From positions 124,017-170,661 of the forward strand of contig QZLH01000048.1 of the NCBI GenBank assembly GCA_003833135.1: a stretch of 46,645 nt of DNA. Reading direction: 5' to 3'. Positions 10,970-21,482 of this stretch are shown in pieces. The DNA comes from Oehlia diaphana. Lineage: Eukaryota; Glomeromycota; Glomeromycetes; Glomerales; Glomeraceae. The notes beneath the pieces were generated by a model that was not told where the DNA came from, made no database searches, and saw only the letters and a program-made list of their open reading frames with translations. The first letter of the stretch is position 1. Each line of letters begins with the position of its first letter. A program made the position numbers and the translations under genes.

Positions 10970-11425
10970 TATTCTTAGACTTTTAGCTAATGGTAATGTT
11001 AGCATTTGGTTGTAACTAAGCTAATTTATTTGACTGTTAGCCAATTTGGCCAATTAGTCAAAGGTAATAGTCAAAATTAGTAGTTAAAATATTATTAGAA
11101 ATTGTTGCAGTCAAATTTTTTTTAGTTGATTTAGCTAATTTGACTAATGGCCTGGTTAGACTGGCTAAGGTTTACAAATAATATTAATATACCATTAAAA
11201 ATTATATTGTCTTACATCTAAAATACAAATATTTTAAATATTATTTAATTGTAAATTTTTTATTGAAATATTACCAGAAAATTTTAAAGATATTAAATTT
11301 TATTATTTATTTTATTTAAATATTTAAATATTTTGGCTGGTTTTTGGCCAGCTAAAATTTAAATTTGGCTATTTTGGCCGTAACCAAATGGCTAAATAAG
11401 CAATGGCCAAAGTGCCAATACTGCT
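10970..11425. repeat. Low-complexity GGCTAATTTGGCC repeat, probably a decayed TIR element
   Basis: Many copies of TTAGCCAATTTGGCC, GGCTAATTTGACTAA and GGCCAGCTAAAA occur in both directions. The outer parts, GCATTTGGTTGTAACTAAGC at the left and the complement of CATTTGGTTACGGCC at the right, look like inverted ends of one element, but they are too decayed to define borders. Confidence 0.45.
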
Positions 11426-12451
11426 ATATAGTATAAGGCTTTATTTTTAATGTTATTAAGTATTTTATAAGAAAGTATTTATTTGTTACAGAAAATAATT
11501 ATTTTATAGAATTTATAATACTCACTGCATTATTTTTTATAAAATATATTTACTTTAATACTGTAATTTTATTAAAAATGATTCAAGAATTTTTTTCTGA
11601 CTTTTTAAATTATTACTATGCAAATAATTACAAAAAATTATTAACCAAACTTAAATGTAATATATATAAAACCTAATGGTAAATTAAAAATAGTTTTAAT
11701 TTGCATATTTTAACTTCATCTAAACCCTTGTTGGAAATTATATATATTTCAAGTGCATTAGTTTTTTTAAATATATTTTAATTATATTAAATTTGTTCAA
11801 TTTTACCTGTAAAGTATAAATAATATAGCAGCAAGGGTATATTCTTTTATTTCAAAGTTTTTAATATTAATAAAAAAGTTGATAAACTGATTTTTCAAAA
11901 GATTCAATAAAATTGGTTGCTTTCCTATAGGTATTAAGAAGATTCATTTAAGTTTTGTTTATTAGTAATACAAAAACAGGCTTGAATAATTTGGAAATCA
12001 TTCTTTTGGTAGAATTATTGAATTGGTTGATAATGTAAGCTATTAATTATTTTATCAAAAAAAAAATGCTTTTAAACTAAAGAGCAAATTTATTTTAGAG
12101 AATGTAGAAAAATAACAATCACACGGTTCTGGAATCTGGATATAACGTAATAATTTCATGACAGCAATGTTTTTTCTTTCGGGAAAAAAACCTGACTATT
12201 CTCAAACTATATAACATAGAAATATATGTAAATAGGAGGCACAAGTAAGACTTACATTCTAAGTATAGACAGGGATGCCTTGCTCGGAGTATATTTGAAA
12301 ACCAAGTTCAGTCTATCCGTCAATCAGCTATTTTTCCGGGGTGATATTAATAAACGTGACGTAAAAAAAAATAAATTTCTGATCATATAGAATAGGTTAG
12401 TATTATAAATCGATTTTATATTTTATTTAAATCATTCTTTTGAAAGAAAAA
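11426..12451. promoter_or_regulatory. Upstream region of the AFG3 gene with one ATF/CRE-like site
   Basis: AT-rich to about 12,110, then a less AT-rich stretch up to the start codon, as expected for a promoter. TGACGTAA, an ATF/CREB-type site, sits at 12,357-12,364, about 90 bp upstream of the ATG. No clear TATA box position can be assigned. The function of the site is inference. Confidence 0.35.
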
Positions 12452-14905
12452 ATGAGTACTTATATATTTCGAGCGGGTGGAAATCATCTTAGAATGACAA
12501 ATGTTTACATAAGTACTGTCAAACAAGGGTTTTATTTAACTAGATCTTGTTCATACCTTACTTATAGAAATATCAGACCTATAGAGAGAAATGGTAAAAG
12601 TAATTTTAGTAAACTAGTAACACCAAAAAATGCAAAATTTTTTAATATTGAAAGAAGTAACTTTTTAAGATTATACGCTACTGAAACAAACCAACCATTT
12701 AGTAAAGAGAATAAAGGAAATGAAAAAAAAACCGAAAATAATGAAGAATCTAAAAATTCCGATAAAGAAAAAAGGAGTTTTAGCGACAGTGAAATTAAGA
12801 TTCCAAAAGGTTTTGAGAATTTTTTTAATAAAAAATCACAAAGATTGAAGCAAAATGTTAAAGAGCAAGCACCAAAATCTACTCAAAATAACTATAAAAG
12901 TGAACAACAAAAACAATCAAAACAACCTCAAAATGTTAAAGATTTTAGTATGCAATTAAATCTTAATACATTACTTCCACTTTTGTTCTCCGCATATATT
13001 CTGTATAAGATTACCAGCGGTGTTGATAATTCTCGTGAGATCACATGGCAGGAATTTAGAACAACATTTTTAGATAAAGGTTTGGTGGATAAATTGGTAG
13101 TAATTAATAGGAAAAAAGTTCGAGTACATTTACATTCAAATGCTACAGGGCAAATGTATCCAAACGCTCCTTCTTTACCTGGAACAACTTATTATTTTAG
13201 CATAGGATCCGTGGAAGCATTTGAACGTAAGTTAGATGATGCTCAAAAAGAATTAGGAATTCCTTCCACAGAACGTATCCCAGTAGCATATCATGATGAA
13301 ATTAGTTTGATGAATACACTATTACACTTTGCTCCAACATTACTTTTGGCTGGAGCATTATTTTATATTACCAGAAGAGCTGGTGGTGCAGCCGGATCAC
13401 AGATTTTCGGAATTGGAAAATCTAAAGCTAAATTATTTAATCAGGAAACAGAAGTCAAAGTTAAGTTTAAGGATGTAGCTGGTATGGATGAAGCCAAAGA
13501 GGAAATAATGGAATTTGTTAAATTCTTAAAAGATCCGACTGCTTATGAAAGATTGGGTGCTAAAATACCAAAAGGTGCCATTTTAAGTGGTCCTCCGGGT
13601 ACCGGTAAAACTTTGCTTGCAAAAGCTACCGCGGGTGAAGCTGGTGTCCCATTCTTAAGTGTATCAGGATCTGAATTTGTTGAAATGTTTGTTGGTGTTG
13701 GTCCGTCTAGAGTACGTGATTTGTTTGCAAACGCGAAAAAACACGCACCTTGTATAATATTTGTAGATGAAATTGACGCAATTGGAAAATCAAGGGGGAA
13801 GATAGGCCAATTTGGTGGAAATGATGAACGTGAGAGTACGTTAAATCAATTACTCGTAGAAATGGATGGGTTTGGTTCTAGTGAGCATGTTGTTGTTTTA
13901 GCTGGTACTAATAGACCGGATGTATTAGATCCTGCTTTAATGCGTCCAGGACGTTTTGATCGACATATTTCCATTGATAAACCAGATATTAAAGGCAGAA
14001 GTGCAATATTCAAAGTACATTTAAAACCAATAAAAACCAGCGAAAATATTAATAACCTTTCAAACAGATTAGCCGCGCTGACACCAGGATTTTCTGGTGC
14101 TGATATAGCTAATGTGTGTAATGAAGCAGCTCTTATTGCAGCTCGTTATCAAAAGGATTCAGTTACCGAGGAACATTTTGAGCAAGCTATTGACCGTGTA
14201 GTCGCAGGCTTGGAAAGAAAATCTCGTGTATTATCACCCGAAGAGAAGAAGACTGTGGCATATCATGAAGCGGGACATGCAGTTGCCGGATGGTTCCTTG
14301 AGCATGCCGATCCTTTATTAAAAGTTACAATTATTCCTCGAGGTGTTGCCGCGCTTGGTTATGCTCAATATTTACCAAAAGATCAATATTTATACTCCAC
14401 AGCACAATTATTGGATCGTATGTGTATGACATTGGGTGGAAGAGTGTCGGAACAAATCTTTTTCAATATCATAACTACAGGAGCACATGATGATTTACAA
14501 AGAGTCACCAAGTTGGCTTATGCTCAGGTTACAACTTATGGTATGAATGCGAATGTAGGGCCATTATCTTTCAATAATCCTAATGATAATGAACCTCAAT
14601 TCCAAAAACCTTATTCTGAAGAGACTGCTAAAATGATCGATGAAGAAGTTCGTAAATTAGTAGCGTCAGCGTATGAAAGAACTGTAAAATTGCTTACAGA
14701 TAAAAAAAATGATGTTGAAAAAGTAGCACAATTGTTACTATCGAAAGAAGTATTAAATCGAGACGATATGATATCATTATTAGGGAAAAGACCTTTTGCT
14801 GAAAAGAACAATTATGAAGAATATTTTAATCCTAAAGAAACTAAAGAAAATACACCACCACCACCACCATCCGCTGAACAATCGCAGTCATCATCAAATG
14901 CATAG
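12452..14905 (+). CDS. AFG3: AFG3-type mitochondrial m-AAA protease subunit
   Basis: An ATP-dependent zinc metalloprotease of the inner mitochondrial membrane that degrades misfolded membrane proteins and matures others, facing the matrix. The single open frame gives 817 aa, close to the 760-825 aa of the yeast subunits. The ATG at 12,452 is chosen; an open frame 12 nt earlier begins with TTG. The order is a basic, Ser/Thr/Asn-rich presequence, low-complexity charged linker, membrane segment 171-187, FtsH extracellular-type domain, membrane segment 287-307, AAA domain with Walker A GPPGTGKT (380-387) and Walker [11 protein letters not shown] (from 434), second region of homology, then the M41 protease with HEAGH at 605-609 and a third zinc ligand Asp near 680. 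The tail is PPPPPP plus Ser/Gln. The C-terminal stretch [11 protein letters not shown] resembles animal AFG3L2 more than YTA12. No intron. Confidence 0.95.
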   Translation: MSTYIFRAGGNHLRMTNVYISTVKQGFYLTRSCSYLTYRNIRPIERNGKSNFSKLVTPKNAKFFNIERSNFLRLYATETNQPFSKENKGNEKKTENNEESKNSDKEKRSFSDSEIKIPKGFENFFNKKSQRLKQNVKEQAPKSTQNNYKSEQQKQSKQPQNVKDFSMQLNLNTLLPLLFSAYILYKITSGVDNSREITWQEFRTTFLDKGLVDKLVVINRKKVRVHLHSNATGQMYPNAPSLPGTTYYFSIGSVEAFERKLDDAQKELGIPSTERIPVAYHDEISLMNTLLHFAPTLLLAGALFYITRRAGGAAGSQIFGIGKSKAKLFNQETEVKVKFKDVAGMDEAKEEIMEFVKFLKDPTAYERLGAKIPKGAILSGPPGTGKTLLAKATAGEAGVPFLSVSGSEFVEMFVGVGPSRVRDLFANAKKHAPCIIFVDEIDAIGKSRGKIGQFGGNDERESTLNQLLVEMDGFGSSEHVVVLAGTNRPDVLDPALMRPGRFDRHISIDKPDIKGRSAIFKVHLKPIKTSENINNLSNRLAALTPGFSGADIANVCNEAALIAARYQKDSVTEEHFEQAIDRVVAGLERKSRVLSPEEKKTVAYHEAGHAVAGWFLEHADPLLKVTIIPRGVAALGYAQYLPKDQYLYSTAQLLDRMCMTLGGRVSEQIFFNIITTGAHDDLQRVTKLAYAQVTTYGMNANVGPLSFNNPNDNEPQFQKPYSEETAKMIDEEVRKLVASAYERTVKLLTDKKNDVEKVAQLLLSKEVLNRDDMISLLGKRPFAEKNNYEEYFNPKETKENTPPPPPSAEQSQSSSNA

Positions 14906-15605
14906 TTTTTTAAATGATTAATATTTAGTATTTCTAAAATATATTACTTAAATGTATGCAAATCACTTTTGCTAATTAAATTATTTATCTTTGAATGTGA
15001 AGTATCTTTATGTAATTTATAAGCCGTGAAATTTGAGATTATCATCCCACCTATTTCTTAATTGATTTAGTTTCCCCACTTCATTCCGTCTCCTCATTAG
15101 CTCAACTATAAAAAAAAAAATTTGTTTAACTTCGCCTTTCTTTCTAATGTTAAGCGGAATTGTAGGTTAATTTTGATTGAATTACATGTTAAATTAGATT
15201 CGTTTATGTCATTACTCACTATTATAACCTTTTTATTTTTTTTTGTGAAAAAGTGAAAAAGTGAACTGTCAACATAAGATTCCTATATGAATTCTAAGAG
15301 CTGTGTAATCGAAATGATCGTTATAGCTATTTAAGCGTGATAAGCAATGAGGTGAATGAGAGAATGGAGCGTTCGTTTATTTTTGTATCACACACTGGTA
15401 AATAGATACAGTATACATTAGTCAATTTAACATCTTAGAGTAAGAAAAGTAAGAACTAACTACTACATATATTGTTTATACAGTTGAAACTCGTGTAAAT
15501 ACATGATAATTTATTTCATGTATTGTTATGTATTATTATCTCATATTAACTATAATATTTTCATTCAACTTACCATTCCAAAAAATATTTACAAATAATC
15601 ATCAA
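14906..15605. other. 3'-3' intergenic region between AFG3 and NTH1
   Basis: The two genes converge here. The only notable things are AT-rich 3' UTR-like sequence and GTGAAAAAGTGAA repeats. No coding frame is supported; short open frames after 15,528 are the antisense of the NTH1 last exon. Confidence 0.5.
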
Positions 15606-16901
15606 TTAGAAGTTTGCCGAAGGACACATTTTTTTAATGGGACAGTTGGAACATTTTGGGTATTGTGGGAAGCATGTAGTTTGTCCAAATCCAACAAGCA
15701 TCGGGTTTATTTCATACCATAATGATCTTGGAAGCCAAGACTCTAATAACTTTACATTACAATAAAGTATTATTAACTGAAAAAATTTCAATATGCAAAA
15801 ATATTTTTGATTTTTACCTTTCGAGTGGCTTCTGGACCAGCTTTTTCTGTATTACACCAACCAAGACGATTCGTTATTCGGTGAACATGAACGTCAACAC
15901 CTATGCCTTCATTTCTGATAATAAAATTCGTAAATAATTTTACAAATTGATATATATTAATCTAAAATCGATCAAGATTGCTTACTGTTTCCAAGCAACT
16001 TGCATACAAAGATATGCCTGTGATTTCATATAAAATTTTTTTAGACAGAAAGTTTATAACAAAATAATATTCTAAATTAATATAAACCATCTTTGGTCCA
16101 ACTCCAGGCAATTTCTTTAAACCTTCAACAGTATTTGGTATATCACCGCCATATTCTTCTTTACATATTTTAGCTGATTGTTTAAGATATCTGAAAAAGG
16201 ATCAGATTATGAATAATTTGTTAAATAGCAGAAAATAAATCTTCCGTACTTACGTGGCTTTTTTGCGGTGAAATCCTACTTTAGAAATGCATTCATCCAA
16301 GAATTTTTCATTAGCTTGTATCATGCTATCTAAGTTTAATCCTCCTGGAAGTTTCTGGCGAAGATTTTGAACTGCAGCGGCAGTAACATGATCTTTGGTT
16401 TGTGAAGAAAGCATCAAAGATACAAGGGTCTGAAATCTTGATGTCTAAAAATATTAGAATTTTCGTTCAATGTATATTGTTACAATATAATTTACTATAA
16501 TAGATAAGCACCTGTGGTGTAATATTATCAGATGGCTCATCAGCCAACCTTTCACATCCCATTGTATCTACAGGAGCTATGATGTTTTTGCGATATTCTT
16601 TTATAGCATTATATACTTCTTCCCAGCCGACTGGCGGAATTGGTGTTTCCTTATCAAATCTCTTTTCTAAAGTATTCGCACTTATATTGGTCGAAGACTC
16701 TTCTGCTTCAATATTGGTATGTTTACGAGCTGTTTTAAGTGTCACTGTTTTACTTAATGAAGAGGGCTTGTTAAGTTTGTTTGTTTCGATAACGTTTGTT
16801 TTCGAACTGAAATATTTTGAAGTTGTTCTCGTCAAGCTCGAAGAGATGGTCTCATTGGATTTTACAAAATCTTTTGCTAATGTATTTCTTGTTTTTGGCA
16901 T
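15606..16901 (-). CDS. NTH1: Endonuclease III homologue (bifunctional DNA N-glycosylase/AP lyase)
   Basis: Base-excision repair enzyme that removes oxidised pyrimidines and nicks abasic sites. Six exons: 16901-16512, 16444-16254, 16190-16088, 16017-15986, 15914-15818, 15749-15606; introns are 63-70 nt with GT..AG; total 318 aa. The first 100 residues are Ser/Thr/Lys-rich and probably hold nuclear or mitochondrial targeting. Then [14 protein letters not shown], the helix-hairpin-helix LPGVGPKM with the expected catalytic Lys at 227, VDVHVHR with the catalytic Asp at 246, and the 4Fe-4S loop C297-x6-C304-x2-C307-x5-C313. The last intron has a second in-frame acceptor 27 nt upstream (exon ending at 15776) with a better pyrimidine tract; LLESWLP alignment favours the shorter exon. 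Divergent from DBP9 with 131 bp between start codons. Confidence 0.92.
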
Positions 16902-17032
16902 TTTTTTTTTTTTAAGTGAAGGTGAAGCATTCCCAAAATTTTTTTATGTAATGATGCAAGATCATGCAGTGTAACGCAATTGTTTTTTTGCTGATAAAAA
17001 TTTATTTTATCGCTTTTGCTTTGTAAATAAAA
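16902..17032. promoter_or_regulatory. Shared divergent promoter of NTH1 and DBP9
   Basis: Only 131 bp separate the two start codons, so the two 5' UTRs and core promoters must lie here. It contains a T-tract directly upstream of NTH1 and AT-rich DNA, with no clear TATA box. Confidence 0.6.
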
Positions 17033-19833
17033 ATGGAGTTCAAAGATCTAGATCCTAGACTTTCTCGTGCTTTATCAAAACTCAACTTTCATAAACCAAC
17101 TTTAATTCAAGCAAAAGCCATCCCGTTGGCGTTGGCGGGAAAAGATATTTTGGCGCGGGCTCGTACCGGAAGCGGAAAAACTGCTGCTTATTGTCTTCCT
17201 ATAGTTCAAAAGATCTTGGTTAACAAAGAAGTAAGTAGTAAGAATGTGTTACTTTCATCCAATTTAAGCTTGAGATTATATCCACATCCCTTAATAATTT
17301 AGTACGCTAAAGTAGCCAACTTGCTCTGATACCCTTTTTTATATTCAAAACTAGAATTTACAGAGTGAGGACTAAATTATAATATTATTCAAGTTTTCAG
17401 TTTTTTTTACTCATGTATTTATCTGATAAGAAGTAACTAAAATAAAAATTATTTCGATGACTTTTATAACAGGCTTTACCAGAATCTTCTTCAGAACGTA
17501 TCACAACGCGTTCAATCATCTTAGTCCCTACTCGAGAACTTGCTGCTCAAATAACGAAATTCTTAAGTGATTTATTAATATATTGCTCAAAGGATGTGAA
17601 AGTCGCCAACCTGGCTGGTAACATTCCTGTGCAATTACAAAAGTAATTTTGATTTTATAATAACTGTTAATTATTTCATTTATACATTTATTCTGTAATA
17701 AATTAATAATTTGTTTTAAAGGTCAATATTACTAGAAAAGCCGGATATAATTGTCGCAACACCGAGTCGTGCATTAGCACATCTCGAATCACAAGTATGC
17801 TTTGACAAGAACAAACTTTGTACAAATTAAATAACTATCATTTATACTTATAAATCCTTTTTTAAGTCTTTAATCGTTTACAATAGTCTAGAGTCACTTG
17901 TTATCGATGAAGCAGATCTTATTCTCTCATATGGTTATGAAGAAGATCTTCAAAAGATTTTGACATATCTTCCAAAAATATTTCAAAGCTTATTGATGAG
18001 TGCAACACTGACGAAGGTTACATAATTATATATATATATAATTCTCAATTTTAATCATTTCACTTATTATTAAATTTACTTTCTTCTTTCCTCTTAGGAT
18101 GTTGAAAATTTAAAACAACTTTTATTACGAAATCCGGTATATAATTGTTTATTCTACATCATTATAATTTAAGCTATATCAATCAAACTATCTTACTTTT
18201 CATTAAATGAAGGCTATTCTAACGCTACATGAGGAAAAGGAAGACAATCTATTAACACAATACGCCGTAAGGTATTATTAATGCTCGATAGATTTTTAGA
18301 TTTTATCATTGTTTTCATTGAGATTATAATGTTTTTATTCTTATATTAGATGTTCGGAAATGGATAAGTTTCTTTTGATATATGTTATATTGAAACTTCG
18401 ATTAATTCATGGAAAATGCATAATATTTGTTAATGACATTGATCGATGTTATCGACTGAAATTATTTTTAGAACAATTCTCAATAAAAAGTTGTGTTTTG
18501 AATTCAGAATTACCCTTAAATTCTAGGTAGATAAATTTGCATTCTAAACAATTAATAAATTATTAATAGTGATTCGACTAATCTTAATTATATATTAGAT
18601 ATCATATAGTACAGGAATTTAATAAGGGGGTTTATGATTATATTATTGCAACAGATGAAGGAGATTTTATAAGTGAACAAGATACTGATGACGAATTGGA
18701 CGAATTGGACGAAGAAGAATTTGTAGGCATGTAGACTATAATTATACTATACTTTTCTTATGAACATTAGTACTGATAATTATTTAATTAATATAGATTC
18801 AGAATCAAATGTGGATGATGAAGTTCAAACGAGTAAAAAATCAACATCTGAAAATAAAAGCAAGAAAAAATTGCGATTACAAAAGAAAGATAAAGAATAT
18901 GGAGTATCTCGTGGTGTTGATTTTATAAATGTGGCAGCAGTTATTAATTTTGATTTTCCGACTTCAGCAAAATCTTATACTCATAGGGTAGGGCGTACTG
19001 CTCGAGCTAATCAGAGAGGAATGAGTTTAAGTTTTGTTGTTCCAAAAGAACTTGTTGGACAGAACAAGAATGTTACGTGTTCAACAGCAAAACAGGATGA
19101 AAAAATTTATTCTCGTGTAGAGAAAAAACAATCTCTTACAAATTCTGTAATAAAACCTTATTCATTTGAAATGAAGCAATTGGAGGGATTTCGTTATCGT
19201 GTGGAAGATGCATTGAGGGCGGTTACACGTATTGCTGTTAAAGAAGCACGGCTGAAGGATGTTAAATCAGAAATATTGAATTCTGAAAAATTAAAGGTAT
19301 AAATTATAATTTAAAATTTGTAATGGTATTTTATTTAAGATAAAGGGCTAATTATTTTATAATATATTTAAGGCGCATTTTGAGGATAATCCTAATGACC
19401 TAAAAATTTTGCGTCATGATACTACAATTCATCCGGCAAGAGTTCAACAACACATGAAACATATACCTTCTTATTTAATGCCAAAAATCGCACCACCTTC
19501 TGGCGTTAGTTCCACACGAGAGGATAACGAAGATTTAGGGTCTATCCCTTTTCGTAAGAATTCACGAAATCCAAAACGATTATCCAAGAATCGCCATAAG
19601 GTATTTTGAAATTTTTCATCAAATTATGCATTTTATCTTTTATTAAAAAAATAAATCTTAATTAATATGTAAAATAGAAACGCAAAAATGATCCTTTAAA
19701 AACTTTTAGTATAAGTGATACCTTTTCAACTAATAAAAGACAGGTAAAAAATTAACTTTTTTTTTAACATATATAAATAATTTGCAATAATTTTAATTTT
19801 TTATTCATCAATTTTTTATAGAGGAAGAAATGA
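17033..19833 (+). CDS. DBP9: DEAD-box RNA helicase DBP9/DDX56, 60S ribosome biogenesis
   Basis: Nucleolar ATP-dependent RNA helicase for large-subunit rRNA processing. Twelve exons: 17033-17230, 17473-17642, 17722-17794, 17867-18016, 18098-18136, 18213-18271, 18350-18526, 18599-18730, 18771-19296, 19373-19600, 19678-19743, 19822-19833; total 609 aa (yeast Dbp9 has about 594). Motifs in order: F-x-DLDPRL entry, ARTGSGKT (43-50), PTREL (85-89), [13 protein letters not shown] (160-164), SATLT (192-196), IIFVND, SRGVDF (379-384) and HRVGRTAR (404-411). Between IIATDE and SRGVDF lies an acidic, Lys-rich insert of about 55 residues, as in Dbp9 proteins. The C-terminus is basic (KKRKN..RKK). The 40-nt intron 18731-18770 removes an in-frame TAG and is the least certain junction. 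Convergent with TVP18. Confidence 0.92.
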
Positions 19834-20055
19834 TTGTAATAAAGAAATATAATTTTTTTTAATATCATTATTATTTCAAAATCTAATACAAATAAATGAA
19901 ATATTAAAAATATCTCAATTATATATATACATATATAAGTCCGGAAAATAAGAAAATTTTAAAGTCCATTTAAACTACAAGCTTTTTGGGGTGTACATAA
20001 TATATATTATGTTCTTTCCATTCACCCATTCATATATTTCATATACTCATTACTA

Positions 20056-20912
20056 CTAAACACCAGTACCTCCAGTGAGTTTACTAGATACATGATTCTG
20101 ATGTTTAAGTGCAGCTATACCATAACAAATCCCAGCAATGGCTAAACTTAAGCCAGGCATGACGTAAAATACTGATTTTGTTACAAATATAAAAATTATA
20201 ACGGAGAACCTGTTTTTTTGAGATTAAAAAATTGTCAACACAATCAAATCTTCTTTAGTTAAAAGAACATCTAACTTACGCTAAATATCCTATAGTTCTA
20301 ATTAGGTTATTCTCAAATATCCTAATGAATGCATCACTAAAAAAGCAAATCCATTAGTAAGCGTAAAATTATGGGAATTTACATAAAAGGAACTTACAAT
20401 TTCTGGCTTGTCGGACAGATCTAAAAAAAAAAATTTATTAAAATTAAGTATCACACTATAAACTCTGATAAAAAAACTCACCTTCAAACAGAATGGCACT
20501 TCAATAAATATAAGAATAAAGGCTAAAATCCTATATAAAATCATTAGAAAAAATATATTTCAAATATGGAATAATTAAGGGATAAAAAGAAATACCATGC
20601 AATAATTGCAAAAACGACGAATGTAAGGAAAGCAAGGCCACCGGCAAGAAAAAGGACTGAAAAATAGTAAAAAACAATAAATTAATATAACAACTAAATA
20701 AAAAAGAAGAAACCTAACTTTTCAACAATTATTATGATATAATATTTACAAGGTATAGAAAGTATACCAGCCCTTTAGTAGAAATAAATAAATAATAAAT
20801 AAATAAAATGTTTATGAAATATATTCAAAGCATTATACACGAATTCATGTGTAACTTACCATTGAGCATAAATCGAAAAGTTTCTAGATTTGAATTCTTC
20901 TATAAAACCCAT
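20056..20912 (-). CDS. TVP18: Golgi apparatus membrane protein TVP18
   Basis: Small integral membrane protein of late Golgi/Tlg2-containing vesicles in yeast, with four predicted membrane segments and an auxiliary role in vesicle traffic. Seven short exons: 20912-20860, 20772-20750, 20656-20596, 20530-20482, 20420-20398, 20336-20280, 20209-20056; introns are 61-93 nt; total 139 aa against about 148-167 in other fungi. Diagnostic stretches: MGFIEEFKSRNFSIYAQWAG at the start, FILIFIEVPFCLKICPTSQK in the middle, and GICYGIAALKHQNH..SSKLTGGTG at the end. Each intron was placed by GT-AG and frame continuity. Two exons are only 23 nt, so gene finders may miss it. Confidence 0.92.
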
Positions 20913-21062
20913 ATTTTTAAGGACGTAAAGAATTATAATAATAATTGCCCGAACATTTAATTATTCCACGTGTATGTAACGTAATTCACGTGATAAGATG
21001 TACAATTAAATATTGAGGAGTCATTGTTGTGGGCGTCCTTATCTTATAGGGGGGGTGTACAA
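20913..21062. promoter_or_regulatory. TVP18 upstream region with two CACGTG boxes
   Basis: CACGTG occurs at 20,967 and 20,987, within 80 bp of the TVP18 start. This is the core of sites bound by basic helix-loop-helix factors such as yeast Cbf1/Ino2-Ino4. Regulation of TVP18 by them is inference. Five more copies follow up to 22,088. Confidence 0.4.
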
Positions 21063-21173
21063 TCTTAACGTACTCCTGGCGGCCCGAGTTTAGGAGTTAT
21101 GCACGTGCACGTGCGTTAATTCCGGCCAGTTCCGTACGTTAATATCGTACGCCCCCAGTGTACGTTAAGGAAC
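21063..21173. repeat. Small GC-rich inverted-repeat element with CTTAACGTAC ends
   Basis: CTTAACGTAC near 21,064 is mirrored by GTACGTTAAG ending near 21,172, with GGCGGCC/GCCCCC-rich DNA just inside each end and two abutting CACGTG copies in the middle. No target duplication is clear. It could be a short MITE. Confidence 0.4.
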
Positions 21174-21266
21174 TGTTGAGAACGATTTTCCATTTCCACG
21201 TGATTTTTGTGGCGTTTAAAATTTAATTGGCTCAATTCGCTAAAAAAAAGAAGATATTTTTTCTTA

Positions 21267-21480
21267 CAGCAAAATTCAAAATATGCGAAACACTCAGCAA
21301 TTTTGCTGCCGGGAACTTGCCGGGTTCGCGGGTTGGCGGTATAATTATTCGGTATATTAGTATATACCACGTATCATGACTGTCACGTGTTTTATTTATT
21401 TTTGATTTGGCGCCAACCCGCGAACCCGCCAAGTTCCCGGCAGCAAAATTGGAGTGTTTTGCATATTTTGAATTTTGCTG
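21267..21480. mobile_element. GC-rich hairpin MITE with TA target site
   Basis: CAGCAAAATTCAAAATATGC at the left is mirrored at the right, and the arms remain complementary for about 75 bp through GCTGCCGGGAACTTG and GGGTTCGCGGGTTGGCG. TA flanks both ends (21,265-21,266, 21,481-21,482), which fits a Tc1/mariner-type non-autonomous element; a TTA/TAA duplication (PIF/Harbinger) is also possible. The two overlapping minus-strand open frames here are shadows of the hairpin. Confidence 0.7.
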
Positions 21481-21482
21481 TA

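Noticed and set aside
14611..14811. Minus-strand open frame inside AFG3
   Set aside because: Antisense shadow of the conserved protease end.
16579..16974. Plus-strand open frame of 131 codons
   Set aside because: Antisense of NTH1 exon 1; the opposite strand carries the conserved gene with proper splice sites.
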